A stretch of 64,000 bases of DNA from positions 247,708 to 311,707 of the forward strand of contig JAFQXL010000004.1 of NCBI GenBank assembly GCA_017406985.1, given 5' to 3'. Positions 26,754 through 35,488 of this stretch are shown here, piece after piece. The stretch's first letter is position 1. Each line of letters begins with the position of its first letter. Source of the stretch: Candidatus Saccharimonadota bacterium (lineage in GTDB: Bacteria > Patescibacteriota > Saccharimonadia > Saccharimonadales > Saccharimonadaceae). Position numbers and translations under genes: made by a program. Under the pieces are notes generated by a model that had not been told where the DNA came from, did not search any database, and was given only the letters and a program-made list of their open reading frames with translations.

Positions 26754-26759
26754 ATTATA
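26754..26759 (-). promoter_or_regulatory. -10 box of the 26418 gene, leaderless start
   Basis: Extended -10 TATGTTATAAT; the hexamer ends 6 nt before the ATG. Confidence 0.5.
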
Positions 26760-26772
26760 ACATAAGACATAA

Positions 26773-26803
26773 AAAAATAAGTCCCGTTTTGGGACTTATT
26801 TTT
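26773..26803 (-). terminator. Terminator of rplY
   Basis: Stem AAAAATAAGTCCC / GGGACTTATTTTT with a 5-nt loop, followed on the minus strand by a T-run. It starts 7 nt after the rplY stop. Confidence 0.85.
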
Positions 26804-26809
26804 AAGTTT

Positions 26810-27502
26810 TTATTCCTTATTTTCAGCTTGTTCAGCGTTTTCTTCAGGTTTCGAACCGTTATCGCTCGGGACATCGGCCGCAGCAGTTTCGCCGGCTTCT
26901 TTCGCAGCAGCCTCTTCAGCCTCACGAGCCGCAGCTTCCGCCGCAGGGTCAGAGAGAATAGCGATAGGCTGGCTAAGTTCGATTTCTTTATCAGCGAATT
27001 CAACGCCTTTCGGAAGGTCGATATTTGCGAGAGTAAGCTTATCGTCGAGATCCGCGAGGTTAGCGGCGTCGATAATAAGTTCTTTCGGAAGGTCAGACGG
27101 TTTAGCTTTAACATCAATTTCTTCCATAACTTGAAGAATTGTGTAGTGAGCTTTAGAAGCGTTAGATGTTTCGAAGTTAATAATTGTAATCGGGGTTGTC
27201 GCTTCAATCGCGCGGTCAGCCGAGACAGCTTGAAACTCGACGTTAACGATTTTACGAGAAACCGGATCAAGATTAACATCTTTAACGATGACGAGTTTCT
27301 TTTTACCGTCGATATCGACATCAATCGTAGAGTGATATCCGGCGGAAAGAAGAACTTTCTCGGTTTCATTATAAGCGGATTGCGCTAAAATCGGGTCGCC
27401 CTCGCCATAGATAACGGAAGGGATAAGACCTTCGGCTCGAAGTCCCGCAACTTTCTTGCCAGAAACAGTTCGAGCGTTCAAATTTAACTTGTTTTCAGAC
27501 AT
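26810..27502 (-). CDS. rplY: Ribosomal protein bL25 (Ctc form)
   Basis: 230 residues, the long CTC form. The N-terminal L25 domain binds 5S rRNA (LNARTVSGKKVAGLRAEGLIPSVIYGEG); the C-terminal TL5 domain follows (about 95-180, IDVKAKPSDLPKELIIDAANL). The tail is Ala/Glu-rich. Start ATG has AGGAAATAT upstream and a TTTGGTATAAT box in front. Single gene with its own terminator. Confidence 0.93.
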   Translation of the reverse strand: MSENKLNLNARTVSGKKVAGLRAEGLIPSVIYGEGDPILAQSAYNETEKVLLSAGYHSTIDVDIDGKKKLVIVKDVNLDPVSRKIVNVEFQAVSADRAIEATTPITIINFETSNASKAHYTILQVMEEIDVKAKPSDLPKELIIDAANLADLDDKLTLANIDLPKGVEFADKEIELSQPIAILSDPAAEAAAREAEEAAAKEAGETAAADVPSDNGSKPEENAEQAENKE

Positions 27503-27576
27503 ATATTTCCTTTATTTTACAACTTCTAATTATTATACCAAATTTTCAGATTTTTACAAGGGGTTCTTCCCTGTTT

Positions 27577-30447
27577 CTATAATACAGTCTTTAAGAATAG
27601 ACCGGTCGGGGTATCTTTTCGCTTTGCGAGGTCTTCCGGAGTCCCCTCGGCGATAACCTGTCCGCCCTTTCCGCCGCCCTCTGGGCCCATATCAATAATC
27701 CAGTCGGCAGATTTTATAACGTGGAGATTATGTTCAATAATAATCATTGAGTTTCCGCCGTCGACAAGACGATTTAAAATTTGAAGGAGGCGTTTTACGT
27801 CGTCAGTATGAAGGCCGGTAGTCGGTTCGTCGAGAATATAGAGGGTTCGACCAGTACTGCGGCGGGAAAGCTCGGTTGCGAGCTTAATTCTTTGAGCCTC
27901 GCCGCCAGAGAAAGTTGTCGCCGGCTGTCCGAGTCTAATATAGCCAAGTCCAACTTCTTTTATTGTCTTTAGTTTCGGCGCAATCGACGGGATATTCGCG
28001 AAGAATTCAACTGCTTCGTCGATTGTCATATCTAAAACCTCGGAAATGTCTTTACCCTTATATTTAATCTCTAGCGCCTCACGGTTATAGCGTTTACCGT
28101 GACAAGCCGGACAAGTTACATAGACGTCCGGGAGGAAGTGCATTTCAATCTTATTAACGCCGTCGCCCTGACAATGTTCACAGCGTCCACCTTTAATATT
28201 AAAACTAAATCTGCCTGCTTTATAGCCACGGATTTCCGCTTCTGGTTGTTTTGCGAAAAGTTCGCGGATCTGGTTAAAGACACCAGTGTAAGTCGCAGGG
28301 TTAGAGCGCGGAGTTCGACCAATTGGCGACTGGTCGATTACGATACATTTATCGAGATTTTCAGTTCCTTCAATATTGTCATGTTCGCCCGGAACGGTTT
28401 GAGCACGGTGATACTTCGCAAGGAGTTCGTTCGCTAGAATCTCATTGACTAAAGTCGATTTTCCAGAGCCAGAAACACCCGAAACAACCGTCATAACACC
28501 AAGCGGAAAATGGACATCAATATTTTTAAGATTATTTTCGCGCGCGCCTTTAATAACTAGCTCTTTACCTTTTTTAGCCTTGCGACGCTTTTTCGGAGTT
28601 TCGATTTTTAGTTTTCCGGAGAGATATTTTCCGGTAATCGAGTTTTCATTATTTTTTACTTCTTCCGGAGTTCCGACCGCGACAACTTCCCCGCCGAGCG
28701 TTCCGGCTTTCGGGCCGATGTCGATTAGATAATCAGAACTTAACATCGTATCTTCGTCATGTTCGACGACGAGAACGGTATTTTTTAAGTCGCGTAAATG
28801 TTTTAAAGTCGCGATTAGTTTATCATTATCTCTCTGGTGGAGACCGATTGACGGTTCGTCGAGGACATAGAGAACACCTTGAAGACCAGAGCCGATTTGT
28901 GTCGCGAGGCGAATTCTCTGCGCTTCGCCACCAGAAAGGGTGTTCGCGGCGCGACCAAGCTCGAGATAACCGAGACCGACATCTTGCATAAATTTAATAC
29001 GTTCCCTAATCTCCTTCAAAATCGGCTTTGCAATAATTTGTTCCGATTCGGAGAATTCTAAATCTTGATTTAAGACTTCGAGCGTCGCATCGACATCGAG
29101 GTTGCACATATCGACGATATTTAGACCGTGAATCGTTACGGCGAGAACCGACGGTTTTAACCTTGCGCCATGACAGGTTTGACACTCGCGGATACGCATA
29201 AAGCGTTCAATATCTTTTCGGATAAAGTCGGAATCGGTCTCTTTATGGCGACGTTCCAAAGTCGGAATAACGCCTTCGTAGGTCGATTCATAAGTCGCGC
29301 CGTTTTGCCATTTTCCAGAGCCGATAATATTTACCTGATATTTTTCGTTGCCTGTTCCGTAGAGAATAATTTGGCGTTGTTCTTCGGTTAAATCTTTAAT
29401 CGGAGTATAAATACTGAAATTATGGCGCGCGGCGACGGCGGAAAGTCGTTTCATCCACCAAGAATCGTCGCGAATTCGGTTAAACGGACGAATTCCGCCT
29501 TCGGCGATAGTTAAGTTTTTATTAAAGACGAGATTCGGATCAATTTCGAGACGGCTACCTAGACCAGTACAAGTTGGGCAGGCACCTTGCGGAGCATTAA
29601 ATGAGAACAGACGTGGCTCAAGTTCCGGAATTAGCTCGTCTGGGTGATATTCACAAGCATATCTCTGAGAGAAGGTAAAGACTTCAGATTCGCCGAGGTT
29701 TTTTGTTTCGATACTACTGGAATTATCAGTAATTTTTAAGAGTTTTATAATCCCGTTTCCGAGTTCTAAAGCCTGTTCAATCGAACCGGAAATACGTGAT
29801 AATAAATCCGGACTTAAAATAAACCGGTCGACAACAATTTCGATATCGTGTTTAAGGTTTTTCTCAAGCTCTGGAAATTCGTCGAGCGCATAAACAATTC
29901 CGTCGACACGAACGCGACTAAAGCCTTTTTGAATATATTGTTCAGAGATATGCTGGAACTCGCCTTTTTTCTGTTGGACAACTGGGGCGAGGAGCATCAA
30001 TTTCGACCCGAGCGGAAGTTTCATAACTTCGTTCACAATATCTTCGACAGAACGACGATGGACTTCGCGATGACAAACTGGACAATGCGGGATTCCGACG
30101 CGCGCAAAGAGTAAACGGAGATAATCATAAACTTCGGTCACGGTCGCGACGGTCGAGCGGGGGTTCCTAGAAGTAGACTTCTGATCAATCGAAATCGCAG
30201 GAGAAAGACCAGTAATCGTATCGACATCTGGCTTATCCATTACGCCGAGAAACATTCTAGCGTAACTAGATAAACTTTCGACATAGCGTCTCTGTCCTTC
30301 GGCATAAATTGTATCAAAAGCAAGGCTCGATTTTCCCGAACCGGAAAGACCGGTTATAACGACGAGCTTCTCGCGCGGAATATCGACATCTATATTCTTT
30401 AAGTTATGTTGCCTTGCTCCGCGGACCTTAATATAATTATCTTCCAT
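27577..30447 (-). CDS. uvrA: Excinuclease ABC subunit A
   Basis: 956 residues from the ATG of [18 protein letters not shown]; two in-frame ATGs further up are possible, but the nearest -10 (TAAAAT) lies so close that they would have no leader. Two ABC modules with Walker [16 protein letters not shown] and [18 protein letters not shown] signatures [14 protein letters not shown] and [14 protein letters not shown], and zinc sites CPVC...C and CEHCQGDG...CPAC. Damage sensor of nucleotide excision repair. Confidence 0.95.
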   Translation of the reverse strand: MEDNYIKVRGARQHNLKNIDVDIPREKLVVITGLSGSGKSSLAFDTIYAEGQRRYVESLSSYARMFLGVMDKPDVDTITGLSPAISIDQKSTSRNPRSTVATVTEVYDYLRLLFARVGIPHCPVCHREVHRRSVEDIVNEVMKLPLGSKLMLLAPVVQQKKGEFQHISEQYIQKGFSRVRVDGIVYALDEFPELEKNLKHDIEIVVDRFILSPDLLSRISGSIEQALELGNGIIKLLKITDNSSSIETKNLGESEVFTFSQRYACEYHPDELIPELEPRLFSFNAPQGACPTCTGLGSRLEIDPNLVFNKNLTIAEGGIRPFNRIRDDSWWMKRLSAVAARHNFSIYTPIKDLTEEQRQIILYGTGNEKYQVNIIGSGKWQNGATYESTYEGVIPTLERRHKETDSDFIRKDIERFMRIRECQTCHGARLKPSVLAVTIHGLNIVDMCNLDVDATLEVLNQDLEFSESEQIIAKPILKEIRERIKFMQDVGLGYLELGRAANTLSGGEAQRIRLATQIGSGLQGVLYVLDEPSIGLHQRDNDKLIATLKHLRDLKNTVLVVEHDEDTMLSSDYLIDIGPKAGTLGGEVVAVGTPEEVKNNENSITGKYLSGKLKIETPKKRRKAKKGKELVIKGARENNLKNIDVHFPLGVMTVVSGVSGSGKSTLVNEILANELLAKYHRAQTVPGEHDNIEGTENLDKCIVIDQSPIGRTPRSNPATYTGVFNQIRELFAKQPEAEIRGYKAGRFSFNIKGGRCEHCQGDGVNKIEMHFLPDVYVTCPACHGKRYNREALEIKYKGKDISEVLDMTIDEAVEFFANIPSIAPKLKTIKEVGLGYIRLGQPATTFSGGEAQRIKLATELSRRSTGRTLYILDEPTTGLHTDDVKRLLQILNRLVDGGNSMIIIEHNLHVIKSADWIIDMGPEGGGKGGQVIAEGTPEDLAKRKDTPTGLFLKTVL

Positions 30448-30484
30448 AAAACGCATATATTTTATCATTTTTTAGCGAAAAAGT

Positions 30485-31144
30485 CTAGACCTCTTCTCTC
30501 GCTTTCGGGAAAGTCGCTGGGTTAAGATAGTTAAAATTAGTATATTCCGGCATATATTTTTCGACGTAACGCTGGACAGTTTGATGGTGACAGCGGAGAC
30601 GCTTTCCGATTTTAGTCCAAGAAAGACCTAGGTTCATATAAGCGAGAATCCGCCCCTCCTTTCCATAAAGTTTATATGATTCCTGATAAAATGTTCCGAC
30701 AGGGCGTCCGAGTTTTCTTCCCTCGGCTTTAAGGCGGTTCATAGCCTCTTTTGTTCTCTGCGAAAGTAAAGTTCTTTCGATTTCGGCAGAAAGTCCGAAT
30801 GCGAACGCGAGAACCTTTGCTTGAATATCGTCGCCGAGCCGATAGCCGTCTTTAATTGTCCAGACTTGACACTCTTTCGTCATGCAGATATTTAAAATTT
30901 CCATAATCATAAAGAGGTTACGTCCGAGCCTTGAGAGCTCAACACAAATAATTAAATCGTCTTTTTTAATTTTTCGAAGTAATTTTCCGAGACGTCGTTT
31001 ATCATAATTTTTAGCGCCAGAAATCGTTTCGGAAATCCAGCCGTCGATTTTTAAACCTTGTTTTTTACAAAAATTATTAATTTCGAAAATCTGGTTTTCG
31101 AGAGTTTGTTTATCGGTTGAAACGCGGATATAGCCATAAATCAT
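30485..31144 (-). CDS. Serine DNA invertase of the Bacteroides Mpi type
   Basis: 219 residues from ATG 31144, chosen because AAAGGAG lies 8 nt upstream. Catalytic serine in MIYGYIRVSTDKQTLENQ (residue 9); then ELSRLGRNLFMIMEILN, YRLGDDIQAKVLAFAFGLSAEIER and RTKEAMNRLKAEGRKLGRPVG, closely matching Mpi invertases that flip polysaccharide promoters in Bacteroides. C-terminal helix-turn-helix (GLSWTKIGKRLRCHHQTVQRY). No resolvase-type host element surrounds it. Candidate enzyme for the inversion loci at 37973 and 63237. Confidence 0.87.
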   Translation of the reverse strand: MIYGYIRVSTDKQTLENQIFEINNFCKKQGLKIDGWISETISGAKNYDKRRLGKLLRKIKKDDLIICVELSRLGRNLFMIMEILNICMTKECQVWTIKDGYRLGDDIQAKVLAFAFGLSAEIERTLLSQRTKEAMNRLKAEGRKLGRPVGTFYQESYKLYGKEGRILAYMNLGLSWTKIGKRLRCHHQTVQRYVEKYMPEYTNFNYLNPATFPKAREEV

Positions 31145-31183
31145 AAAAAATACTCCTTTCTTTAGGCTTTGTTTCAACTTATA

Positions 31184-31211
31184 ATTATGAAATAATTATT
31201 TATTTTGTCAA
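31184..31211 (-). promoter_or_regulatory. Promoter of the invertase gene
   Basis: -35 TTGACA (31206-31211), a 16-bp spacer, -10 CATAAT (31184-31189) on the minus strand, about 40 nt before the ATG. Confidence 0.6.
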
Positions 31212-31227
31212 AGGATTTATAGAGTAA

Positions 31228-32340
31228 TTAGTCGCAAACAATTCCGTTTACGAGTTCCTTACAACCACCAGTAACCGGATTATAGTTATTCTGGTAAGTT
31301 TCACGGAGATAATCATAAAAATCTTCAAACTTAGAATATAATTTTGCCATATCGACAAGCTCTAGCGGAAAGAGTTCGGTAATTTCTGGCTCATTCTCTT
31401 TTTTAAATTCAGAAAAGGCATTTTGTTTTGCGACCATATCGTCATATAGTGTTTTTAAATCTGTTTGAGAAGGATCGTGGTGATAATAGAGGTTTGTCGC
31501 GACGGCGGCTTCTTGTTTTAGAGTCAACCATTTTTCGCCATATTCTTTAAACTCCGTAACGTCCGAGTTAGTTAAGATTTCCGAAGCATTTTTTAAATCT
31601 GCTTCTGTCCAGTCCCAGTCGTTATGCGCGATATTTCCGTCCGACTCCGCAAGAATCCAAGAATGCCAAAGTGTATAGAGTCTCAAAGTTTTCTCGACGT
31701 CACTATTTCCCTCTTTCGCGGTTTTAATCGCGATTACTAAAATATCATAGCGTTTTCTAATTTCTGCATCTCTTAAGACTCCGGCAGTATCACTTATCGC
31801 ATTAACAACATTCATATCGACACCCTCGCCGACCGTCTTACAACCTTCGACATATTTCGAGAAAGTGTCTTTCGAGGTATATTGATTATTGACATATTCA
31901 ACAACACGGTCACAGTTCGAGTCGGAGCGAAGTTTTTGCATCTCCGTTCTGAGATTTTTTGCCGCGAGATAAGTCCCAGAATAGTCGATTTTAAACATTC
32001 CAGTAATGTTCGCATAGATAATAAAACCAGTAATTAAAAGAATTAGCGCGGTCGGGATTGTAATAATTAAAATTTTCGCCTTTAAAGATAATTTCTTTCT
32101 AGCGTGTTTAAGGCGTTCGCGAAACTTCGGTTTTTTCGGCTTCTCAATTTTCTTCAAGTGTTCATTCGGACCATAACCAATCGGAAAACCGTTACTTGGA
32201 ACGGGATTTTTTGGCTCAACAATAACCGAGCTACCTGTCGCCGGCTCGACGATTTGAGGCGGATTCATGTCGATATGACTATCTACGACCTTTTGGTCGT
32301 AGTCGACATTCTCGGACATATTTCTATTTTGCGGATCCAT
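31228..32340 (-). CDS. Unknown single-pass membrane protein with helical outer domain
   Basis: 370 residues, not recognised. A Pro/Asn-rich cytoplasmic N-terminus (1-85) ends in a basic stretch (KKPKFRERLKHARKKLSLKAK). One membrane segment follows (about 90-112, ILIITIPTALILLITGFIIYA), then a roughly 255-residue, mostly helical, outer domain with four cysteines, two near the C-terminus (GGCKELVNGIVCD). The layout resembles the 63324 and 62576 products, but no alignable sequence is seen. Confidence 0.6.
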   Translation of the reverse strand: MDPQNRNMSENVDYDQKVVDSHIDMNPPQIVEPATGSSVIVEPKNPVPSNGFPIGYGPNEHLKKIEKPKKPKFRERLKHARKKLSLKAKILIITIPTALILLITGFIIYANITGMFKIDYSGTYLAAKNLRTEMQKLRSDSNCDRVVEYVNNQYTSKDTFSKYVEGCKTVGEGVDMNVVNAISDTAGVLRDAEIRKRYDILVIAIKTAKEGNSDVEKTLRLYTLWHSWILAESDGNIAHNDWDWTEADLKNASEILTNSDVTEFKEYGEKWLTLKQEAAVATNLYYHHDPSQTDLKTLYDDMVAKQNAFSEFKKENEPEITELFPLELVDMAKLYSKFEDFYDYLRETYQNNYNPVTGGCKELVNGIVCD

Positions 32341-32373
32341 ATAGGTATATTATATCACGCTTATGCTATATGA

Positions 32374-32379
32374 TATAAT
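32374..32379 (+). promoter_or_regulatory. -10 box of the xer gene, leaderless start
   Basis: TATAAT ends 6 nt before the ATG at 32386; CGCTTATGCTATA lies just upstream. Confidence 0.5.
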
Positions 32380-32385
32380 ATAGTT

Positions 32386-33327
32386 ATGTATATTTCTGAG
32401 CTAATTACCGATTTTCTGGAAAGCCTCGAAATCGAAAAAGGCCGTTCGACTCGAACGATTGAAAACTATCGTCTATATCTCGATAGATTTTATACGCTTT
32501 GTGCGGAAGAAATCGAAGGAGATGACTTAAGACCTAAAGACATTACACCAGAAATGCTCCGAAAATACCGCCTAAAACTTAACCGTTTTGAAGATAACCA
32601 GAACCACGAAAGGCTTTCCGCTTTAACTCAAAGTTATCATTTAATTGCGCTTCGCGGATTTTTAAAATATCTCGCGAAACGCGGAATTAATTGTCTCGAT
32701 CCAAGTTTAGTCGACTTACCGCGCGCCGCGAAAAAACAAGTAACGTTTTTACATTATGACGAGATTGAAAGACTTTTAAACGAAATCCCGACCGATACGG
32801 AAACTGGACTTCGAGACCGCGCAATTATCGAGCTTCTATTTTCAGGAGGACTGCGTGTTTCGGAACTCTGTAAGTTAAATCGCGACAGTATAAATCTTGA
32901 GCGTCGCGAATTTGTCGTTCGCGGAAAAGGTCGAAAAGACCGTCCGATTTTTATCGACCAGTCAACGGCGGAACGCGTCAAAGATTATCTCGATGCGAGA
33001 ACCGACAGTTTACCGGCGCTTTTCTTAAATAATTCTCAAAATCTCCAGATGCCTTCGACTTCGGGAGATTATCGACGGCTTACCCCGCGTTCGATTGAGA
33101 GAATCGTTCAAAACTACACAAGAAAGGCCGGAATAACAAAACATGTTACACCGCATACTTTAAGACATTCTTTCGCGACGGATCTTTTAATGAACGGAGC
33201 GGATTTACGCTCGGTTCAGAGCCTACTTGGACACGCGAATATCGCGACAACTCAGATTTATACTCACGTAACTGACCCGCATCTTCGAGAAGTCCACGAA
33301 AAATTTCATAGCGAGACAAAATCATGA
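32386..33327 (+). CDS. xer: Tyrosine recombinase XerC/XerD
   Basis: 313 residues, full length. N-terminal SAM-like DNA-binding domain (ITDFLESLEIEKGRSTRTIENY), catalytic domain with Arg in SGGLRVSELCKL, Lys in RGKGRKDRP, HTLRHSFATDLL and LGHANIATTQIYTH (catalytic Tyr). It probably resolves chromosome dimers at dif; with no second Xer in the window it may act alone. Its stop overlaps the prepilin peptidase start by 4 nt. Confidence 0.92.
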   Translation: MYISELITDFLESLEIEKGRSTRTIENYRLYLDRFYTLCAEEIEGDDLRPKDITPEMLRKYRLKLNRFEDNQNHERLSALTQSYHLIALRGFLKYLAKRGINCLDPSLVDLPRAAKKQVTFLHYDEIERLLNEIPTDTETGLRDRAIIELLFSGGLRVSELCKLNRDSINLERREFVVRGKGRKDRPIFIDQSTAERVKDYLDARTDSLPALFLNNSQNLQMPSTSGDYRRLTPRSIERIVQNYTRKAGITKHVTPHTLRHSFATDLLMNGADLRSVQSLLGHANIATTQIYTHVTDPHLREVHEKFHSETKS

Positions 33328-34061
33328 TAGAGACTTTATTTATGTTCATTTTTGGAGCGGTTTTCGGTTCGTTCGCTTGTTGTCAGGCTTGGCGAATTCA
33401 CGAAAAACCTGCGAAACTCGGGAATCGTTCAATTTGTATGAAATGTAAAAAACGTTTAGCGTGGTATGATAATATTCCGATTATTTCGTGGCTAATTTTG
33501 CGCGGAAAGTGCCGAAAATGTAAGGCTAAAATCGGCGTCGCGGAGATTTTAGCCGAAGTCGGGCTTGGGCTAGTTTTTCTAGCTCTTTCAATTCAAGTCG
33601 GTTTTAATTTTAATCTTCTAATTTTAGGTCTTTCGTTTGTAATTTTTTGGATTTTACTTATATTCGACGCGAAATGGGGAGAGTTACCAGTCTTCTTAAT
33701 GATTCTAGAAATTCCGTTAGCGATTTTATATCAAGTCATGAACGGTGGCGACGTTTTACAGATTTTAATGTCGGTCGGGATTTTAGCCGGGATTTATTAT
33801 CTTCTGTTTTTAGTTTCAAAGGAGAAATGGGTCGGGGGAGGCGATTGGATTTTATGTATTTCAATCGCGATATTTTTAGGAACACCGTTTCTCGCGGTAA
33901 TTGAATTATTTTTAGCGAATATGTTAGCTTCGGTTTATGCGATTCCGGCGGCGATAATTAAAAAAGATCGCCATATTCCGTTTGGGCCATTTTTAATTTT
34001 AGGATTAGTCATGATCATACTAATGAAAGATTTTATTTTAAGGTTTTTCTATTTTATATAA
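33324..34061 (+). CDS. pilD: Type IV prepilin peptidase
   Basis: 245 residues. N-terminal GAVFGSFACCQAWRI, then the zinc tetracysteine region (CMKCKKRLAWYDNIPIISW, then CRKC), and a polytopic aspartyl protease core with the two catalytic aspartates in LIFDAKWGELP and GGGDWILC (GxGD). It cleaves and may methylate prepilins for the pilus system at 11-19 kb. Start overlaps xer (ATGA). Confidence 0.93.
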   Translation: MIETLFMFIFGAVFGSFACCQAWRIHEKPAKLGNRSICMKCKKRLAWYDNIPIISWLILRGKCRKCKAKIGVAEILAEVGLGLVFLALSIQVGFNFNLLILGLSFVIFWILLIFDAKWGELPVFLMILEIPLAILYQVMNGGDVLQILMSVGILAGIYYLLFLVSKEKWVGGGDWILCISIAIFLGTPFLAVIELFLANMLASVYAIPAAIIKKDRHIPFGPFLILGLVMIILMKDFILRFFYFI

Positions 34062-34126
34062 GACTTTTGTCCCGCGAACCGGTTATGCTTTAAGTTTTTG
34101 AAGAAACGTTTTATAATTAGGTTATT

Positions 34127-34639
34127 ATGAGTAAAAAATCTATTAAAGAAACTGCGAAGGCGCACGCCGAAGCAGCAAAAGAGCGACATGAAGCCGCGAA
34201 GGCGAAAATCGCTAAAATCGGAAAGAAACAACCTAAGGTCGTAAAGGAATTTGCCGAATTTATCAATAAAGGAAACATTGTCGACCTCGCAGTAGGTGTC
34301 GTCATTGGTTCTGCGTTCGGAAAGATTGTTACGGCGCTTGTCGACTATTTAATTATGCCGATTGTCGGGGCGATTATCGGTGGTGTCGACTTTACAAATC
34401 TTTATATAACAATTCCAAACTGGCTCGGAAACGGAGCAGGCGTAAGACTTCAATACGGAAACTTTTTACAGGCCGTAGTCGATTTTCTAATTATTGCGTT
34501 CTGCGTCTTTGTTTTCGTTAAATTTATTACTAGATTTAGGATTGATTTTAAAGAAGAGGAAGAAGCGACGGCGGGACCGAGCGATAATGCAAAAATTATT
34601 GCGCTCCTCGAAGATATTAAGAAAAATACTAAGAAATAG
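34127..34639 (+). CDS. mscL: Large-conductance mechanosensitive channel MscL
   Basis: 170 residues. Core FAEFINKGNIVDLAVGVVIGSAFGKIVTALVDYLIMP and a second membrane helix (FLQAVVDFLIIAFCVFVFVKFI) are typical. The first 40 residues are an unusual Ala/Lys/His-rich amphipathic extension (KEHAEAAKERHEAAKA-like). The C-terminal helix bundle is present. It overlaps the convergent 34629 gene by 11 nt. Confidence 0.93.
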   Translation: MSKKSIKETAKAHAEAAKERHEAAKAKIAKIGKKQPKVVKEFAEFINKGNIVDLAVGVVIGSAFGKIVTALVDYLIMPIVGAIIGGVDFTNLYITIPNWLGNGAGVRLQYGNFLQAVVDFLIIAFCVFVFVKFITRFRIDFKEEEEATAGPSDNAKIIALLEDIKKNTKK

Positions 34640-34940
34640 TTAAATTATAGCTTAGTCTTACTAAATCATAAATTTCGTCCTGCGGGATTTGTCCTGACAG
34701 GACGATTTCTATCCCGCCGTTTCCGAAATAACGAGACTTCATAACGCTCTCAAACTTTTCTTGTAATAACTTCGAAAGGTTTCTATCGGTTCTAACTTCG
34801 AGAGTTTTATTTTCGTTTAAAATAACAAAAGCTTTAGAATTTGGCGCGTAAAAAATTTTACCGACTTTTTTCTCTTTTAAAATTAAATCTTCGGTCGTAA
34901 AGTCGCCAATTCCGGAAACGTTGTTGATATTAAAGTCCAT
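34629..34940 (-). CDS. MmcQ/YjbR-like small protein
   Basis: 103 residues. The C-terminal GQIPQDEIYDLVRLSYNLT resembles the P-x-E-x-I/L-L-I-x-x-S-Y-x-L end of MmcQ/YjbR proteins, a CyaY-like double-wing fold, and KSRYFGNGGIEIVL fits the strand before it. The function of the family is unclear. It starts at the stop of orn (one shared base), making it the last gene of an argS-orn-yjbR operon. Confidence 0.5.
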   Translation of the reverse strand: MDFNINNVSGIGDFTTEDLILKEKKVGKIFYAPNSKAFVILNENKTLEVRTDRNLSKLLQEKFESVMKSRYFGNGGIEIVLSGQIPQDEIYDLVRLSYNLTIS

Positions 34941-35488
34941 TATTTCTTCTCCTCAAACTTCGAGCCGCGAACGCGCTTTAAATAATATTTAATCTCTTCG
35001 ATTGAGCCTTCAATATCGTCGAGAGCGCGATGAGCGTCGCGTTTAGCGAATTTAATGTCCATCGCATTTTCAAAATAAACTTTCCATGCGGAAACGTCGA
35101 ACATTCGATAATATAATTTTTCGTTTAACCTTTTCCACTCGCTACGGATAAATCTTCGGTCTTGGTGAATCGAGTTTCCGGCGAGAATTACGTCTTTTCC
35201 GAAGTTTTTATCGACAAATTCTAAGACTTTTTCTTCGACTTTTTCGCTCGGCTCGCCGGTTTTATTTTGAGAAATTAAAGAATTATAGCTCTCTTGATTT
35301 TTCTCCCAAAATTCCCCGACCATTCGCTCTTTAATAACTTCTTCTGGGACTTTTACAACGGCGGTCATTCTTGAGACTTCGTGAAAGTCCCAGTCGGTCG
35401 CGATACAAGCGACTTCTAAAATTCGGTCTTTTTCCGGCTCAAGTCCGGTCATTTCTAAATCAATCCAAAGTAATTTTGCTTTTTTCAT
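34940..35488 (-). CDS. orn: Oligoribonuclease
   Basis: 182 residues. DEDDh exonuclease with WIDLEMTGLEPEKDRILEVACI (ExoI), AGNSIHQDRRFI (ExoII) and HRALDDIEGSIEEI (ExoIII). Degrades 2-5 nt RNAs to mononucleotides, the last step of RNA turnover begun here by RNases Y and J. Starts directly after the argS stop. Confidence 0.95.
   Translation of the reverse strand: MKKAKLLWIDLEMTGLEPEKDRILEVACIATDWDFHEVSRMTAVVKVPEEVIKERMVGEFWEKNQESYNSLISQNKTGEPSEKVEEKVLEFVDKNFGKDVILAGNSIHQDRRFIRSEWKRLNEKLYYRMFDVSAWKVYFENAMDIKFAKRDAHRALDDIEGSIEEIKYYLKRVRGSKFEEKK

Noticed and set aside
26755-27369. 204-residue minus-strand frame overlapping rplY
   Set aside because: Out-of-frame shadow of rplY that also runs through its terminator.
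30485-31144. Serine recombinase as part of a transposon or prophage
   Set aside because: No transposase, terminal repeats, attachment site or phage genes are seen around it; neighbours are housekeeping and surface genes.
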